Below are positions 44,675 to 53,440 of a stretch of DNA of 64,000 bases, piece by piece; positions within the stretch are counted from its first letter, which is position 1; every line of letters starts with the position of its first letter. The DNA is taken from positions 248,001-312,000 of the forward strand of contig CAZJTZ010000001.1 in NCBI GenBank assembly GCA_964549105.1, given 5' to 3'. A model generated the notes under the pieces. The model saw nothing but the letters and a program-made list of their open reading frames with translations. It was not told the origin of the DNA and made no database searches. The stretch comes from Hydrogenedens sp964549105. GTDB taxonomy: Bacteria > Hydrogenedentota > Hydrogenedentia > Hydrogenedentales > Hydrogenedentaceae. The translations under genes and the position numbers were made by a program.

Positions 44675-45439
44675 ATGGGGAAAATAATTGCCGTAGCATA
44701 TAATACTTTCCGCGAATCTGTGCGAGATAAAGTATTGTATGTTCTGTTATTTTTTGCTATCGCAGTTATCATAGGTTCAAAGGCAATTGGCTGGATTAGC
44801 ATAGGTCAGGACATAAAAATTATTAAAGACCTTTCATTGGCAGGTATATCTATCTTTGGAGCTTTAATTGCAATTTTTGTGGGCACGAGTCTGGTGTATA
44901 AAGAGATAGATAAACGGACAATCTATACTATCATCGCTCAACCGCTTTATCGTTATGAATTCGTAATAGGCAAGTATCTGGGTTTGTCTGCTTTGATAGC
45001 GGGGGTGGTTATATTGATGAGTCTAATCTCTGCTGGATATATAATGATTTTAGGTGGAGAAATAAACCATTGGTATTTCATTGCCTCTTTTTTGATATTT
45101 ATGAAATTACTTTTAGTCACCGCACTTGCCGTGCTATTTTCAACATTAAGTTCACCCATACTGGGTGCTATTATGGTATTTTGCTTTTATGTATTTGGTC
45201 ATGCCACAGGCGTATTAATCGACCTTCCTCCCCAATTTGAAGGAACATGGAGTAAATCCATATTACAGGCTCTATATTACATACTTCCAAACTTTTCTAA
45301 CTTTGACATTCGTTCAGAAGTCGTCAATGGGATACCTGTCGCCTTTTCGTATATCATTTATGCAACTATTTATGGAATCCTTTATTCAATTTTCTTCATA
45401 TACCTTGCCACATTAATGTTCCAGAGGAAAGATGTATAA
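44675..45439 (+). CDS. ABC-2 type permease
   Basis: The 254-residue protein has six hydrophobic segments, with the first after AVAYNTFRESVRDKVLYVLLFFA and a coupling loop VYKEIDKRTIYTIIAQPLYRYEFVIGKYLG, conserved in ABC2_membrane_5 permeases. It works with the ATPase before it. Overlaps the next gene by 8 bases, a sign of translational coupling. Confidence 0.87.
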   Translation: MGKIIAVAYNTFRESVRDKVLYVLLFFAIAVIIGSKAIGWISIGQDIKIIKDLSLAGISIFGALIAIFVGTSLVYKEIDKRTIYTIIAQPLYRYEFVIGKYLGLSALIAGVVILMSLISAGYIMILGGEINHWYFIASFLIFMKLLLVTALAVLFSTLSSPILGAIMVFCFYVFGHATGVLIDLPPQFEGTWSKSILQALYYILPNFSNFDIRSEVVNGIPVAFSYIIYATIYGILYSIFFIYLATLMFQRKDV

Positions 45440-46511
45440 TCAACAATCATTGATAAAAAACCTGTTTCATATCTTTCTTATTGTAGTCATAATCTCTCTC
45501 ATTATTATTGTCCAATACCAAATAACTTCTATTCATCGTGCTACAAGTAAAGACCTGCTCTACCTGCCTAATGAAAAATTATTGAGACATTTTACTGCTG
45601 GGTTAGACTCGGTTATAGCAGATTTATTATGGATACATTGTTTACTGTATACAGGCTCAGAAATCAAGGGCGATTATGAATTTAAATGGCTAGAGAAAAT
45701 GCTAAACGCTGTGGTTCAATTAGACCCTTATTTTAGAGAAGCGTATCGTTTTGGAAGTATCTTTCTGTCCTCTTTAAGAGCCGATTCAGACGCAGCAATA
45801 AACTTACTACACCGAGGCATGTATTATCGGCCGGAGACATGGGACCTACCTTATGAAGCGGGAATGATTTATCTCCTGAATAGAGCAGGTGAACCAAACT
45901 CAAAAAAACTTGCTGCTTTTTACTTCGCTATGAGTGCTGCAACAGGAAAAGCACCACAGTTTATTATTGACCTGGCTGAAAAATTAAATTACGAATATGA
46001 TTTGATTGAGGTGGAAAAGGATATGTGGGCTAATCTATTAAATAGTGAAGACCAACTATTAAAAGACTTAGCCAAACGGAAATTAATTCTGGTAGAAATA
46101 AAACAGGTGTGTCGTGAACTTAATAATAGATTGGAACAGTATAAAAAAACATACAATAAATTGCCAGAAAAGTTAGAAGATTTAGGACTTGCCTTAGAGT
46201 CCATAAAAGACCCATTAGGAGGCACATTTTTTATAACAAAATCAGGGAAGGTTGAAAATACTACAATTTTAGACGAACAACAGGAACGAAACAAGCACTT
46301 ATTAGAAAATGGAATAAAAATGTATCATGAGCGATTTGGAACTTATCCCTCTGACCTTAAAGGATTACTTGAAAAACAAGTAATGACCTTTCTTCCTGAA
46401 CAGCCTTATGAAGATAGAGAATGGGTTTATGACCCCAAAGCAGGGACTTTATCATGGCGTTTTCGTCAAGTAGATTTACATCCCTCTAATACCACCACAA
46501 ATAACCAATAA
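45432..46511 (+). CDS. Membrane-anchored protein with helical and pseudopilin-like tail
   Basis: A 359-residue protein I recognise only in outline. Residues about 9-31 are a transmembrane helix, so the rest is probably periplasmic. Residues about 60-200 are helical with TPR-like spacing (WLEKMLNAVVQLDPYFREAYRFGSIFLSS, LHRGMYYRPETWDLPYEAGMIYLL). From about 215 two related modules follow, each a helix with an LP..LEDL or YPSDLKGLL turn then a DPLGG.F or QPYEDREWVYDPKAG strand pair, resembling the tail of GspG pseudopilins. Its 8-base overlap with the permease suggests that it is a functional partner of the ABC exporter. Function unknown. Confidence 0.7.
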   Translation: MYNQQSLIKNLFHIFLIVVIISLIIIVQYQITSIHRATSKDLLYLPNEKLLRHFTAGLDSVIADLLWIHCLLYTGSEIKGDYEFKWLEKMLNAVVQLDPYFREAYRFGSIFLSSLRADSDAAINLLHRGMYYRPETWDLPYEAGMIYLLNRAGEPNSKKLAAFYFAMSAATGKAPQFIIDLAEKLNYEYDLIEVEKDMWANLLNSEDQLLKDLAKRKLILVEIKQVCRELNNRLEQYKKTYNKLPEKLEDLGLALESIKDPLGGTFFITKSGKVENTTILDEQQERNKHLLENGIKMYHERFGTYPSDLKGLLEKQVMTFLPEQPYEDREWVYDPKAGTLSWRFRQVDLHPSNTTTNNQ

Positions 46512-46819
46512 CTTTTACAATAAGCACCTTTTTATACAATAAAGAAAAAAAATGGGAGACGATGTATAGAGTTGATTTATCAAACCCCTGAATTATCTTT
46601 GTTTATAGAACGCAATAAATTGAGCCACTACATTTTTTAGTATGTATAAATGACCTGGCACAATTACAAAAAAGACGCAAAGATACTTCTGGGTTTTCGA
46701 TATTTTTTGGTTAAGAATAAATTGAACCGAACGACTAAAACTCACAAGTAGTGAAGAAGAAATTATCTTACTTTTGCTGGTGCTTTTTTTGCATTCTTTG
46801 TGGTTAGAAGATGTTTTTA
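46512..46819. other. Intergenic region without a supported gene
   Basis: The 308 bases are A+T-rich and contain short A-tracts. A minus-strand frame of 76 codons (46593-46823) is open but basic, low in complexity and without a plausible domain, so I do not annotate it. An inverted arrangement of the sequence ACGCAAAGA with a related copy is the only structure seen. Confidence 0.5.
46668..46806. repeat. Degenerate inverted pair of GACGCAAAGA-type sequence
   Basis: AAAAAAGACGCAAAGATAC at 46668-46686 faces a reverse-strand sequence with ACCACAAAGAATGCAAAAA (46787-46805). The 9-mer ACGCAAAGA recurs at 12198-12206 in another intergenic gap. It might be the remains of a small repeat family; it could be coincidence in A-rich DNA. 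Confidence 0.25.
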
Positions 46820-47641
46820 TCAATACACCGTAATGATATCTTGAATAATCGGGTTGCCGTATTCTACTTCGCCAACTTTAATATGTAGATTAGGTAAAAT
46901 GTGAACATCTGCGAAGCCGTGAGTATGTCCACAAAGGACAAGAAATTGATGATACATGCTATTTAAAGCCGCAGGCTGAATTACTTCTCCAAGTGCTCCA
47001 CAAGTATAGTTCGGAAGCCATTTTGCGTCTCCTCTTCTCCCTTGATGCCAACATGCCTCTGAAAATGGAGGTACATGTGTGGCAATAATAATATATTGTG
47101 CATGATTCATGGCTTCAGGTAAAATACGAGCGATATGGCGGGCTGAGTCTGCTCCAATAGATTGAATCACCTGCTTAATCTGGTGTCTATCAAGACCTAT
47201 AAGTTCTTTGATAAAAAGATAATCGCTCATTTTTGTATCGGCATGGTCAAAATCGCCTAACCGAGCATCTCCCCATCCATCACAACCAATAAGTGCTGTA
47301 TTCGGGGTTAACATCACTAATCCAACTTCTTGTAGCCAGCGAACCCTTTGAGAATATCGTGATACCTGTTGGATTTTCTGTCGGACCTCTTTAATAGACC
47401 CATGATAATAATCATGGTTTCCTAATACAAAATATACAGGGCAATTAAAGACTCTGTCCATATATAACAACCATTTGTCTACCGTCTCTGCTGTGGAAAT
47501 ATCCCCCGTGATTACGACAAGAGAAGGATTTTTATTTGCCATTTCTTTAATAAATATCGATGCTTTTTCAGGTGGAATGTGGTCTAAATGAAGGTCTGTT
47601 ACCCACAACAGATTTAAAGGTTTACTTTTTACCTCACCCAT
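46820..47641 (-). CDS. Calcineurin-like metallophosphoesterase
   Basis: The protein has all five motifs of the superfamily: TDLHLDH (D-x-H), VVITGDIS (GDxx), VLGNHDYYHG (GNHD), ATHVPPF (H) and LCGHTHG (GHxH), so the two-metal site is complete. At 273 residues (ATG at 47641, preceded by AAGAAAG 6 bases upstream) it is typical; an ATG at 47665 would add eight residues but has no ribosome binding site. It has no signal peptide, so it acts in the cytosol. The substrate, such as a nucleotide, lipid or protein phosphate, cannot be told. The gene stands alone and is read away from the 393-base gap. Confidence 0.9.
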   Translation of the reverse strand: MGEVKSKPLNLLWVTDLHLDHIPPEKASIFIKEMANKNPSLVVITGDISTAETVDKWLLYMDRVFNCPVYFVLGNHDYYHGSIKEVRQKIQQVSRYSQRVRWLQEVGLVMLTPNTALIGCDGWGDARLGDFDHADTKMSDYLFIKELIGLDRHQIKQVIQSIGADSARHIARILPEAMNHAQYIIIATHVPPFSEACWHQGRRGDAKWLPNYTCGALGEVIQPAALNSMYHQFLVLCGHTHGFADVHILPNLHIKVGEVEYGNPIIQDIITVY

Positions 47642-47665
47642 TTTATTCTTTCTTATTGTAGACAT

Positions 47666-48058
47666 ACTAAAAAATATTTACTTTTTAAATTGGTTTTAAC
47701 ATTTTCTTGTTCATATACTTTACCCAGATAGTATAAGATATATCATAAGTATATCACTAATAATCAAATTAACACTTATTGTAATCTTTTTTTCTATATT
47801 AATTCCAAATATAGTAGTAATTTAAACACACTTTTAAATTTTGTCTTTTCCTTAAACATAATATCCTATAACTTTTGTTCCAAAAGACTACTTAAATCCA
47901 TCAAAACTATTAATTCTAACCAGTTATTAAAATGAAGATTTTTATAAAATAGAATAATTATTTTTTACAATAAAGTAATTTTATTCTTTTTCCAGAATAT
48001 GGTAATATAAAAAATCAAGTATGATAAAGAAGGAAAAGGTATATACAGTTATTAATAT
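47666..48058. other. A+T-rich intergenic region
   Basis: This 393-base divergent gap is very A+T-rich with no open frame of note, no tRNA-like cloverleaf and no clear terminator. It presumably holds promoters for the metallophosphoesterase and the alpha/beta hydrolase, but A+T richness makes specific boxes unreliable. AAGGAAAAGG at 48031-48040 is about 18 bases ahead of the hydrolase ATG, too far for a normal ribosome binding site. Confidence 0.5.
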
Positions 48059-48961
48059 ATGTTTACATTTCTCAAAAAATACAATTATAGAATAAAAATA
48101 ATTGTTTGGATTATTTTAATTGTTTTTCTTTTATTAAATGAAGGCTGTGCTATCTTTTGTACGCAAAAAGGGGAATTCATCCATGATACTATTTCTTTAC
48201 ATTACACAGAAAAGGGTAAAGGGGAGCCTGTTATTTTAATTCATGGAATTCTTGTTAATTCAGACCTTAATTGGCGATTGCCAGGAATTAAACGGCAATT
48301 ATCAAAGAATTTTCATGTTATTGCTTTTGATTTAAGGGGGCATGGAAAATCTGATAAACCGCATGGAGTAGAAATGTATGGACTTAATTTAGTTGAAGAT
48401 GTATGTAGGGTAATGGATAGTTTAAATATAGAGAAGGCTCATATTATAGGGTATTCATTAGGCGGATTTATTGCACTAAAATTTGCTACTTTGCATCCAG
48501 AACGATGTTATTCAGTTACAGTCGGAGGTGCAGGATGGGAAAAAGCAACTGAGGAAAATTTAAACAGGTTTAGAAATATTTACACAGCAATTAGGAATGA
48601 GAGGGACTGTGCTCCACTTCTTGAACTTGTAGGCATGAAAAAACAAGGTCTTCAAAGGGTATCGGTTGCTGTTGCAAATAGGTATTACCGTAAAATAAAT
48701 GATTTGGAAGCCATAGCAGACTTGTTAGAAAGTGCTGCAGCATTAGAAGTAAAAGAAAATGATTTGAGGAGTTGTAATGTTCCAATACTTCTCATGGGTG
48801 GAACAGCAGACCCCTTAGCAACAACAATTGATGAATTAAGCACTGTATTACCGAACAGTCATGTAGTCTGGATAAAAAGAGGAACTCATTTTACCACTTT
48901 GTTTAAAAAGGATTTTGTAAAATCTATTGAAAACTTTTTACAAAAGAATAATCCTGATTAA
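48059..48961 (+). CDS. Alpha/beta hydrolase, lipoprotein
   Basis: The 300-residue protein starts with a basic region and a hydrophobic helix ending in LNEGC, a plausible lipobox, so it is probably anchored in the periplasm. The fold is seen in VILIHGILVNSD (oxyanion strand), AFDLRGHGKSDKP, the nucleophile elbow GYSLGG, the acid GGTADPLA and the base GTHFTT, making a complete Ser-Asp-His triad. Substrate unknown; esterase, lipase or haloalkane-dehalogenase-like specificity are all possible. It converges with the glycosyltransferase gene. The start is uncertain because no close ribosome binding site is found. Confidence 0.85.
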   Translation: MFTFLKKYNYRIKIIVWIILIVFLLLNEGCAIFCTQKGEFIHDTISLHYTEKGKGEPVILIHGILVNSDLNWRLPGIKRQLSKNFHVIAFDLRGHGKSDKPHGVEMYGLNLVEDVCRVMDSLNIEKAHIIGYSLGGFIALKFATLHPERCYSVTVGGAGWEKATEENLNRFRNIYTAIRNERDCAPLLELVGMKKQGLQRVSVAVANRYYRKINDLEAIADLLESAAALEVKENDLRSCNVPILLMGGTADPLATTIDELSTVLPNSHVVWIKRGTHFTTLFKKDFVKSIENFLQKNNPD

Positions 48962-48977
48962 GGAGAGAATATTCCTA

Positions 48978-49730
48978 TTATTTTTGACGAAATAATTTAT
49001 GAGAGATAGTAAACATTGTTTTCAGTATTCGTAAAGAATCGCAAATTTTACGAAAATGAGATGAACGGTTTTTTTCTTCATAGATTGATGGGATGGGGAT
49101 AATACCAATAGACCGTTTTCTTTGCAGGGCAAGCAATAATATCCATGTTTCCGTTTCATAGCGACCTGGCTTTACTCTTGCAACTATTTCCTCTGCAAAG
49201 GAGCGTGAATATAAACGAAAGCCGCATTGAGTATCGGAGAGATGACATCCCGCTAAGAAATAGAGGATATATCGCATTAAGTAATTTCCTAATTTGCTGG
49301 GGAAAGGGACTTTTTCCGACTTGAAATCTCGTTGTCCTATTATCAAGTCTTTTTTTTCATTTTTCCAAGCCTCTAAAAAAAGCGGGAGTAATTGTGGGTC
49401 ATGTTGTCCATCCGCATCCATAAAACAAAAGGCTTCATATCTAGGATTTTTTAACACATTCTCTAATCCTTCAATGATGGCAAAACCTTTACCACGATTT
49501 TCTGGAAAGGAAAGAATAGATACGGGCAAGGACACTATACTATCTATGCAATTATCGGTTGAACCATCATCGACAATATAAACATCCACAGGAAATTGAA
49601 TAAGGGGACTTACAGTCTTTTTCAATCTATTTTCCACATTATAGCAAGGGATAATAACTGCTATTTTGTTTTCCTGTGTCTGTGTCTGTTCTGTGTAATA
49701 ATTATTTCCCTTTTGTTCTTGATTCTTCAT
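48978..49730 (-). CDS. Family 2 glycosyltransferase, DPM1/DPG synthase-like
   Basis: The 250-residue protein has a GT-A fold: AVIIPCYNVENRL, VYIVDDGSTDNC, FPENRGKGFAI and the metal-binding CFMDADGQHDP, then SDTQCGFRLYSRSF, which is typical of dolichol/undecaprenyl-phosphate sugar synthases. There is no C-terminal membrane helix, so it is likely cytosolic or loosely membrane-bound. It may make a polyprenyl-phosphate sugar for a GT-C enzyme such as that at 30225; this is an inference from families, not proximity. The N terminus has a polar stretch of about 24 residues before the first strand. Confidence 0.87.
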   Translation of the reverse strand: MKNQEQKGNNYYTEQTQTQENKIAVIIPCYNVENRLKKTVSPLIQFPVDVYIVDDGSTDNCIDSIVSLPVSILSFPENRGKGFAIIEGLENVLKNPRYEAFCFMDADGQHDPQLLPLFLEAWKNEKKDLIIGQRDFKSEKVPFPSKLGNYLMRYILYFLAGCHLSDTQCGFRLYSRSFAEEIVARVKPGRYETETWILLLALQRKRSIGIIPIPSIYEEKNRSSHFRKICDSLRILKTMFTISHKLFRQK

Positions 49731-49805
49731 AAATTGTTTCTCTGTTTTTATTTTTTGATAATAAATTATAATTTATTATAATTTAACTAAAAAAGGAAAT
49801 GAATT

Positions 49806-50198
49806 ATGTCAATTTTAGTTTCTTTCATTTTGTTAATGAACATCGCAGAAAGTTCGGATGTAGGAAATAAAGATGAACCTATTGACTATGCGTATGCGAT
49901 GTATGATAATTTTGATCTATTAGATTCTAATCAAGATGATCTGGTTACATTACAGGAAGCACAAAGGGTAATAGAGGGGCTTGATGAAGAAACCTTTCTT
50001 TCTTTTGATACAGATGGAAATCAGCAGTTATCAAAAGAAGAGTTAAGTTCGGCTATAGATAATTTAAAAACATGCGGAACTCAATTGCAAAGAGGCTGTT
50101 CTTGTACAGTGAATAGAGTGCAAACATGGTTTTCAGACTTTATCTCTATCCTTTTTGTAATGACAATTCTTATGTTTATGGGCTCTTCCAAAAAATAG
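49806..50198 (+). CDS. EF-hand protein with Cys-rich C-terminal membrane tail
   Basis: A 130-residue protein with a short N-terminal hydrophobic signal (MSILVSFILLMNIAES) and two EF-hand loops: DSNQDDLVTLQE and DTDGNQQLSKEE, with acidic residues at positions 1, 3, 5 and 12. A C-terminal segment has three close cysteines (CGTQLQRGCSC), then a hydrophobic helix (FISILFVMTILMFM) and a basic end (SSKK). It is probably exported, binds calcium and is anchored by its tail. The Cys-plus-helix-plus-basic tail is like sorting signals of the MYXO-CTERM type; this is a guess. AAAGGA lies 8 bases ahead of the ATG. It converges with the aldo/keto reductase gene. Confidence 0.75.
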   Translation: MSILVSFILLMNIAESSDVGNKDEPIDYAYAMYDNFDLLDSNQDDLVTLQEAQRVIEGLDEETFLSFDTDGNQQLSKEELSSAIDNLKTCGTQLQRGCSCTVNRVQTWFSDFISILFVMTILMFMGSSKK

Positions 50199-50211
50199 GG
50201 TTCCAGTGTAA

Positions 50212-51183
50212 TCAAATAAATGTACGGGAAACTTTATCAATCTCATCCATTTCTGATTCTGTTAAATTAAAATTAAAAGTTCCTAAATTCTGTTGTGCTT
50301 GTTCTATGCGTGTAGCACCGGGTATTGCAACCACACGCTCTCCATGGAAATTAATAAGCCAGTTTAATGCCACTTGAGATGGTGTAGCGTCATGCTGTTT
50401 TGCAATTTTCTTTAATGTGTCAATGACAGGTTTTGTTCTTTCAAGTCCAGAAGGGCGATATAAGGGGAGATACTTTCGCCAACCTACCCGTGTCTTTATT
50501 AATTGAGGATTATCATGAAACTTTCCGGTAAGTAAACCCTGTTCCAATGGAGAATAAGCGATAATAGTGATACCTAATTCCTGAGCGGTTTTTAATGTCC
50601 CATCTTTTTCAATTTTACGATGAAGCAAACTATAATGGACTTGATTGGACACAAGAGGGAATCCCAGTTTTTCGAGGTACGCATGGGCTTTTCGCATCTG
50701 ATTTGCTGAATAATTGCTAACCCCAGCAGCACGAATGACATTGGATTTGAGTAACTCTGCCATTATCTCCATTTCTCTTTCGATTGATGATAGTGAGGTA
50801 GGAGAATGGATTTGGTATAGGCTGATTTTATAAGGAGCTAAACGCTGTATTTGTTCCTCGATAGAACGAAACATTCTTTTTGCTCTTCGTAAAATAGGAT
50901 GCCATTTAGTAGCAATAATTACTTTCTCTATGGGCACATTACCTTTTTGTAAACCTTGTGATACGCATTTTTCTGACGCACCCCAACCATACGCTTCAGC
51001 CGTATCAAACCAATTAATACCACCTTCCCAGGTTACTTTTATAATCTCATCACTCGGTACTTCTTCGAGCGAGGGCCAAATTTTACCAGGTAAACCAATC
51101 CTATTGCTAAATTGCCAGCAGCCGAGTCCCAGCGGGGTGATGAAAATATCACTCTCACCTAATTGTCTCCATTTAATATTCAT
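50212..51183 (-). CDS. Aldo/keto reductase
   Basis: A 323-residue NADPH-dependent (beta/alpha)8 barrel. The tetrad is present: Asp and Tyr in WFDTAEAYGWGASEK, Lys in VIIATKW and His in LYQIHSP. The nucleotide site SNYSANQMRKA and VAIPGATRIEQAQQNL follow at the C-terminal side. It is the MocA/YdbC-like type acting on sugars or aldehydes. Its start overlaps the sialidase stop by 4 bases, so both are translated from one mRNA, which suggests that the substrate comes from the same sugar pathway. Confidence 0.92.
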   Translation of the reverse strand: MNIKWRQLGESDIFITPLGLGCWQFSNRIGLPGKIWPSLEEVPSDEIIKVTWEGGINWFDTAEAYGWGASEKCVSQGLQKGNVPIEKVIIATKWHPILRRAKRMFRSIEEQIQRLAPYKISLYQIHSPTSLSSIEREMEIMAELLKSNVIRAAGVSNYSANQMRKAHAYLEKLGFPLVSNQVHYSLLHRKIEKDGTLKTAQELGITIIAYSPLEQGLLTGKFHDNPQLIKTRVGWRKYLPLYRPSGLERTKPVIDTLKKIAKQHDATPSQVALNWLINFHGERVVAIPGATRIEQAQQNLGTFNFNLTESEMDEIDKVSRTFI

Positions 51184-52313
51184 TTACCTTTCCTCCCAAC
51201 TATTTGTTGGATGTTAACCTTTTGAAAAACAATTTTTTCATAAGGTTTTTTTTCACCGCACTCAAATAAAATTCCTATTTCTCCCTCGTTTATTGAACAA
51301 AGTGATGAGTATGCAGAAGGGCTCTCGTAAACTAATCTCTGATATTTCCATGTTTTACCATAGTCATCGCTAATCTTTATTGTCATTCTAATTCTTTTTT
51401 TCTTATCAGCAGGATTGGAAAATACAAGGTAATCATGGCTTTTCAATTGATGCTTAATTAAACTTGCTTGACACCTGGGCTCAATAAGTGCTGAATTATA
51501 ACTTAAACTTCCCCAATTTATACCTCCATCTTCACTTATGGATATTGCCCTACAATTATAATCAGAATTGTAATTCCTCATGTTCAATAGCAATTTGCTA
51601 TCGGGTATTTCTACAACCTGACATTCATCTGTATCTACACCTACGGGTTTGCCATATTCCCATGTCTTACCCCCATTATCGGAATATATTACATGGGAAT
51701 ACATTTCTTTGTTATTTTTATCTGAATGGTCACAGGGAATAATTAATCTGTTTTTATATTTTTCTCCTGCCATTTGAATACCTATGCCGGGACCCGTTGC
51801 ATACCAATTCCAATCAGGATGTTTTGTGGCAATTGTTATTTCCTCTGGCTTAGTCCATGTGAAGCCATCATCTTTAGAACGAGTAATGAATACCCGACGG
51901 GTGTCTTTTGATGTTCCCTCTATTATTCCATCTTCACTATCATCTCCCCTATTCCAGGTCATCAACATAATTATATCGCCTGTAGTTCTATCAATCACAG
52001 GACAGGGATTTCCACAGGTATTTTGGCTATCATCCCATAGGATTTGTAGATGTCCCCATGTATCGCCGTTATCCTCAGACCTCTTAAAAACAAGGTCAAC
52101 ATTACCAGCATCAGAAATGGACTCTTTTCGTCCCTCACAAAAGGCAATCATAGCCCCTGAAGAGGTTTTAATCAAGGATGGAATTCTGTAAGTATGATAG
52201 CCATCGTTCCCCGCTTGAAATACTGTAAGGAGTGAGTTTTCTCCTTGTGCAAAAGCAAAAGTGGTTAATACACAAAACATCACAAACTCTATAACTTTTA
52301 CATGTTTATACAT
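51180..52313 (-). CDS. Exo-alpha-sialidase, GH33
   Basis: A 377-residue exported six-bladed propeller. The signal peptide (about 1-22, ending AFAQ) is followed by the RIP motif YRIPSL, and by five Asp boxes of the S-x-D-x-G-x-T/N-W type (SEDNGDTW, SKDDGFTW, SDNGGKTW, SEDGGINW, SDDYGKTW). RIP Arg, Asp in SDAGNVDL, EPRCQASL and NYNSDYNCRAIS are consistent with the Arg triad and acid residues of sialidases. It likely removes sialic acid or a related sugar from host or environmental glycans. The aldo/keto reductase gene is coupled to it. It is preceded upstream by the terminator of the sugar isomerase gene. Confidence 0.9.
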   Translation of the reverse strand: MYKHVKVIEFVMFCVLTTFAFAQGENSLLTVFQAGNDGYHTYRIPSLIKTSSGAMIAFCEGRKESISDAGNVDLVFKRSEDNGDTWGHLQILWDDSQNTCGNPCPVIDRTTGDIIMLMTWNRGDDSEDGIIEGTSKDTRRVFITRSKDDGFTWTKPEEITIATKHPDWNWYATGPGIGIQMAGEKYKNRLIIPCDHSDKNNKEMYSHVIYSDNGGKTWEYGKPVGVDTDECQVVEIPDSKLLLNMRNYNSDYNCRAISISEDGGINWGSLSYNSALIEPRCQASLIKHQLKSHDYLVFSNPADKKKRIRMTIKISDDYGKTWKYQRLVYESPSAYSSLCSINEGEIGILFECGEKKPYEKIVFQKVNIQQIVGRKGK

Positions 52314-52340
52314 TGTTTTCTACCTTTATAAATACAGAAT

Positions 52341-52380
52341 AAAAAATGGAGACATGCTCTCGTAGTTCATGCCTCCATTT
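52341..52380 (-). terminator. Intrinsic terminator after the exported sugar isomerase
   Basis: A 13-bp stem (52380-52368 with 52356-52344, one G/U pair when read on the minus strand) closes an 11-nt loop and is followed on the minus strand by TTTTTT. It is placed between the isomerase stop and the sialidase start, and so separates the two as transcription units. Confidence 0.8.
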
Positions 52381-52404
52381 AATTTTTGTTAAATATATAA
52401 AAAA

Positions 52405-53307
52405 TTACTTTTTCGAGGATAATTCTTTAGCGACCTCATCAAAATACTTTACACATTGAGATATTTCCGGAAGAGAATTTTCCCAATTGTATTCATATTC
52501 TATAGAAAATACCCCTTTAAAACCTTTCTGGTAAAGGTGGGTTAGAATGGCTTTCATATCTGCTTGCCCTGTACCCCAAATAACATCATGGGCTTCTCTA
52601 TTGCCAAACTCATTTAAATCCTTAAGATGGAAGGAGATAATACGAGAATCTAATGCTTGTATGGCTTCCATCGGTTTGATACCTGAGCGCATCCAATGTC
52701 CTGTATCTGAACAAGAACCGATAAGCGGACTCGCATTTTTTGTAACTTCGAGAACTTTTTTGTAATCCCAATACATAGAAGGTTTGGGATGATTATGAAT
52801 TGCTACTTTAATATTATATTCTTTAGCAAGTTTATCTACTAAAGCAATGGCATTGGGAGATGGTTCTGAAACAATGGTTTCAATTCCCATCGCTTTTGCA
52901 AACTCAAAAACTTTGCGTGCTCCTGCTTCATCATTGGGCAAACCAACCACACCATAGTTAACAAGTTTAATGTTAGCGGCTTGTAACTTTTCTTTTACCT
53001 TCTGTTGAAGTTCGGGAGAAATATTATGGTCGAATTTAATATCTCCCGTTTCTTTAGAAAGTTTCTGCTCAGGATAGGCTTCAATATAATGGAGACCGAT
53101 GGAAGCAGATTTATCAATTGCTTCAAAAAAGGTGAAGCGGTTAAAGGAATATGCCTGACAACCAATTCTCCAACCGATAGCTTCGGCATTGGGAGCACCA
53201 CCGGTATATAGTTCTTCCTCAGCATAGGAAAGCCCTGAACCTAAAAACATTACCGACAAAATCAATAAAAGTGAAAATGAAAACGAAGAGACAAAAATAT
53301 TTTGCAT
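52405..53307 (-). CDS. Exported sugar phosphate isomerase/epimerase family protein
   Basis: The 300-residue protein has a signal peptide (about 1-30, ending SYAEE) and an AP-endonuclease-2/xylose isomerase-like TIM barrel. GWRIGCQAYSFNRFTFFEA starts the barrel; IEAYPEQK, VAIHNHPKP, GSCSDTGHWMRSG and ISFHLKDLNE hold the metal-binding Glu, His, Asp and His of the family. Most family members are cytosolic, so the signal peptide is notable; exported versions are known from Planctomycetes and relatives. With the Tat oxidoreductase elsewhere in the window it suggests periplasmic sugar processing. Substrate unknown. Confidence 0.9.
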   Translation of the reverse strand: MQNIFVSSFSFSLLLILSVMFLGSGLSYAEEELYTGGAPNAEAIGWRIGCQAYSFNRFTFFEAIDKSASIGLHYIEAYPEQKLSKETGDIKFDHNISPELQQKVKEKLQAANIKLVNYGVVGLPNDEAGARKVFEFAKAMGIETIVSEPSPNAIALVDKLAKEYNIKVAIHNHPKPSMYWDYKKVLEVTKNASPLIGSCSDTGHWMRSGIKPMEAIQALDSRIISFHLKDLNEFGNREAHDVIWGTGQADMKAILTHLYQKGFKGVFSIEYEYNWENSLPEISQCVKYFDEVAKELSSKK

Positions 53308-53440
53308 AAATAGACCCTTTCTTATTATGTGTTAATTACTATCTATTTTGGACACCTAAATTATTATTATGTTTCACTAAACAGAAAAAAATCAAATTCT
53401 GGTTTCTACAAATATCTATATGCTTAAACATTAGGAAAGT

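Noticed and set aside
46593..46823. Minus-strand frame of 76 codons in the gap after the ABC operon
   Set aside because: Starts in low-complexity sequence, overlaps the stop of the metallophosphoesterase gene and has no domain.
47666..48058. tRNA or small RNA in the long A+T-rich gap
   Set aside because: No TTCGA-type loop, acceptor stem or G+C-rich hairpin is seen.
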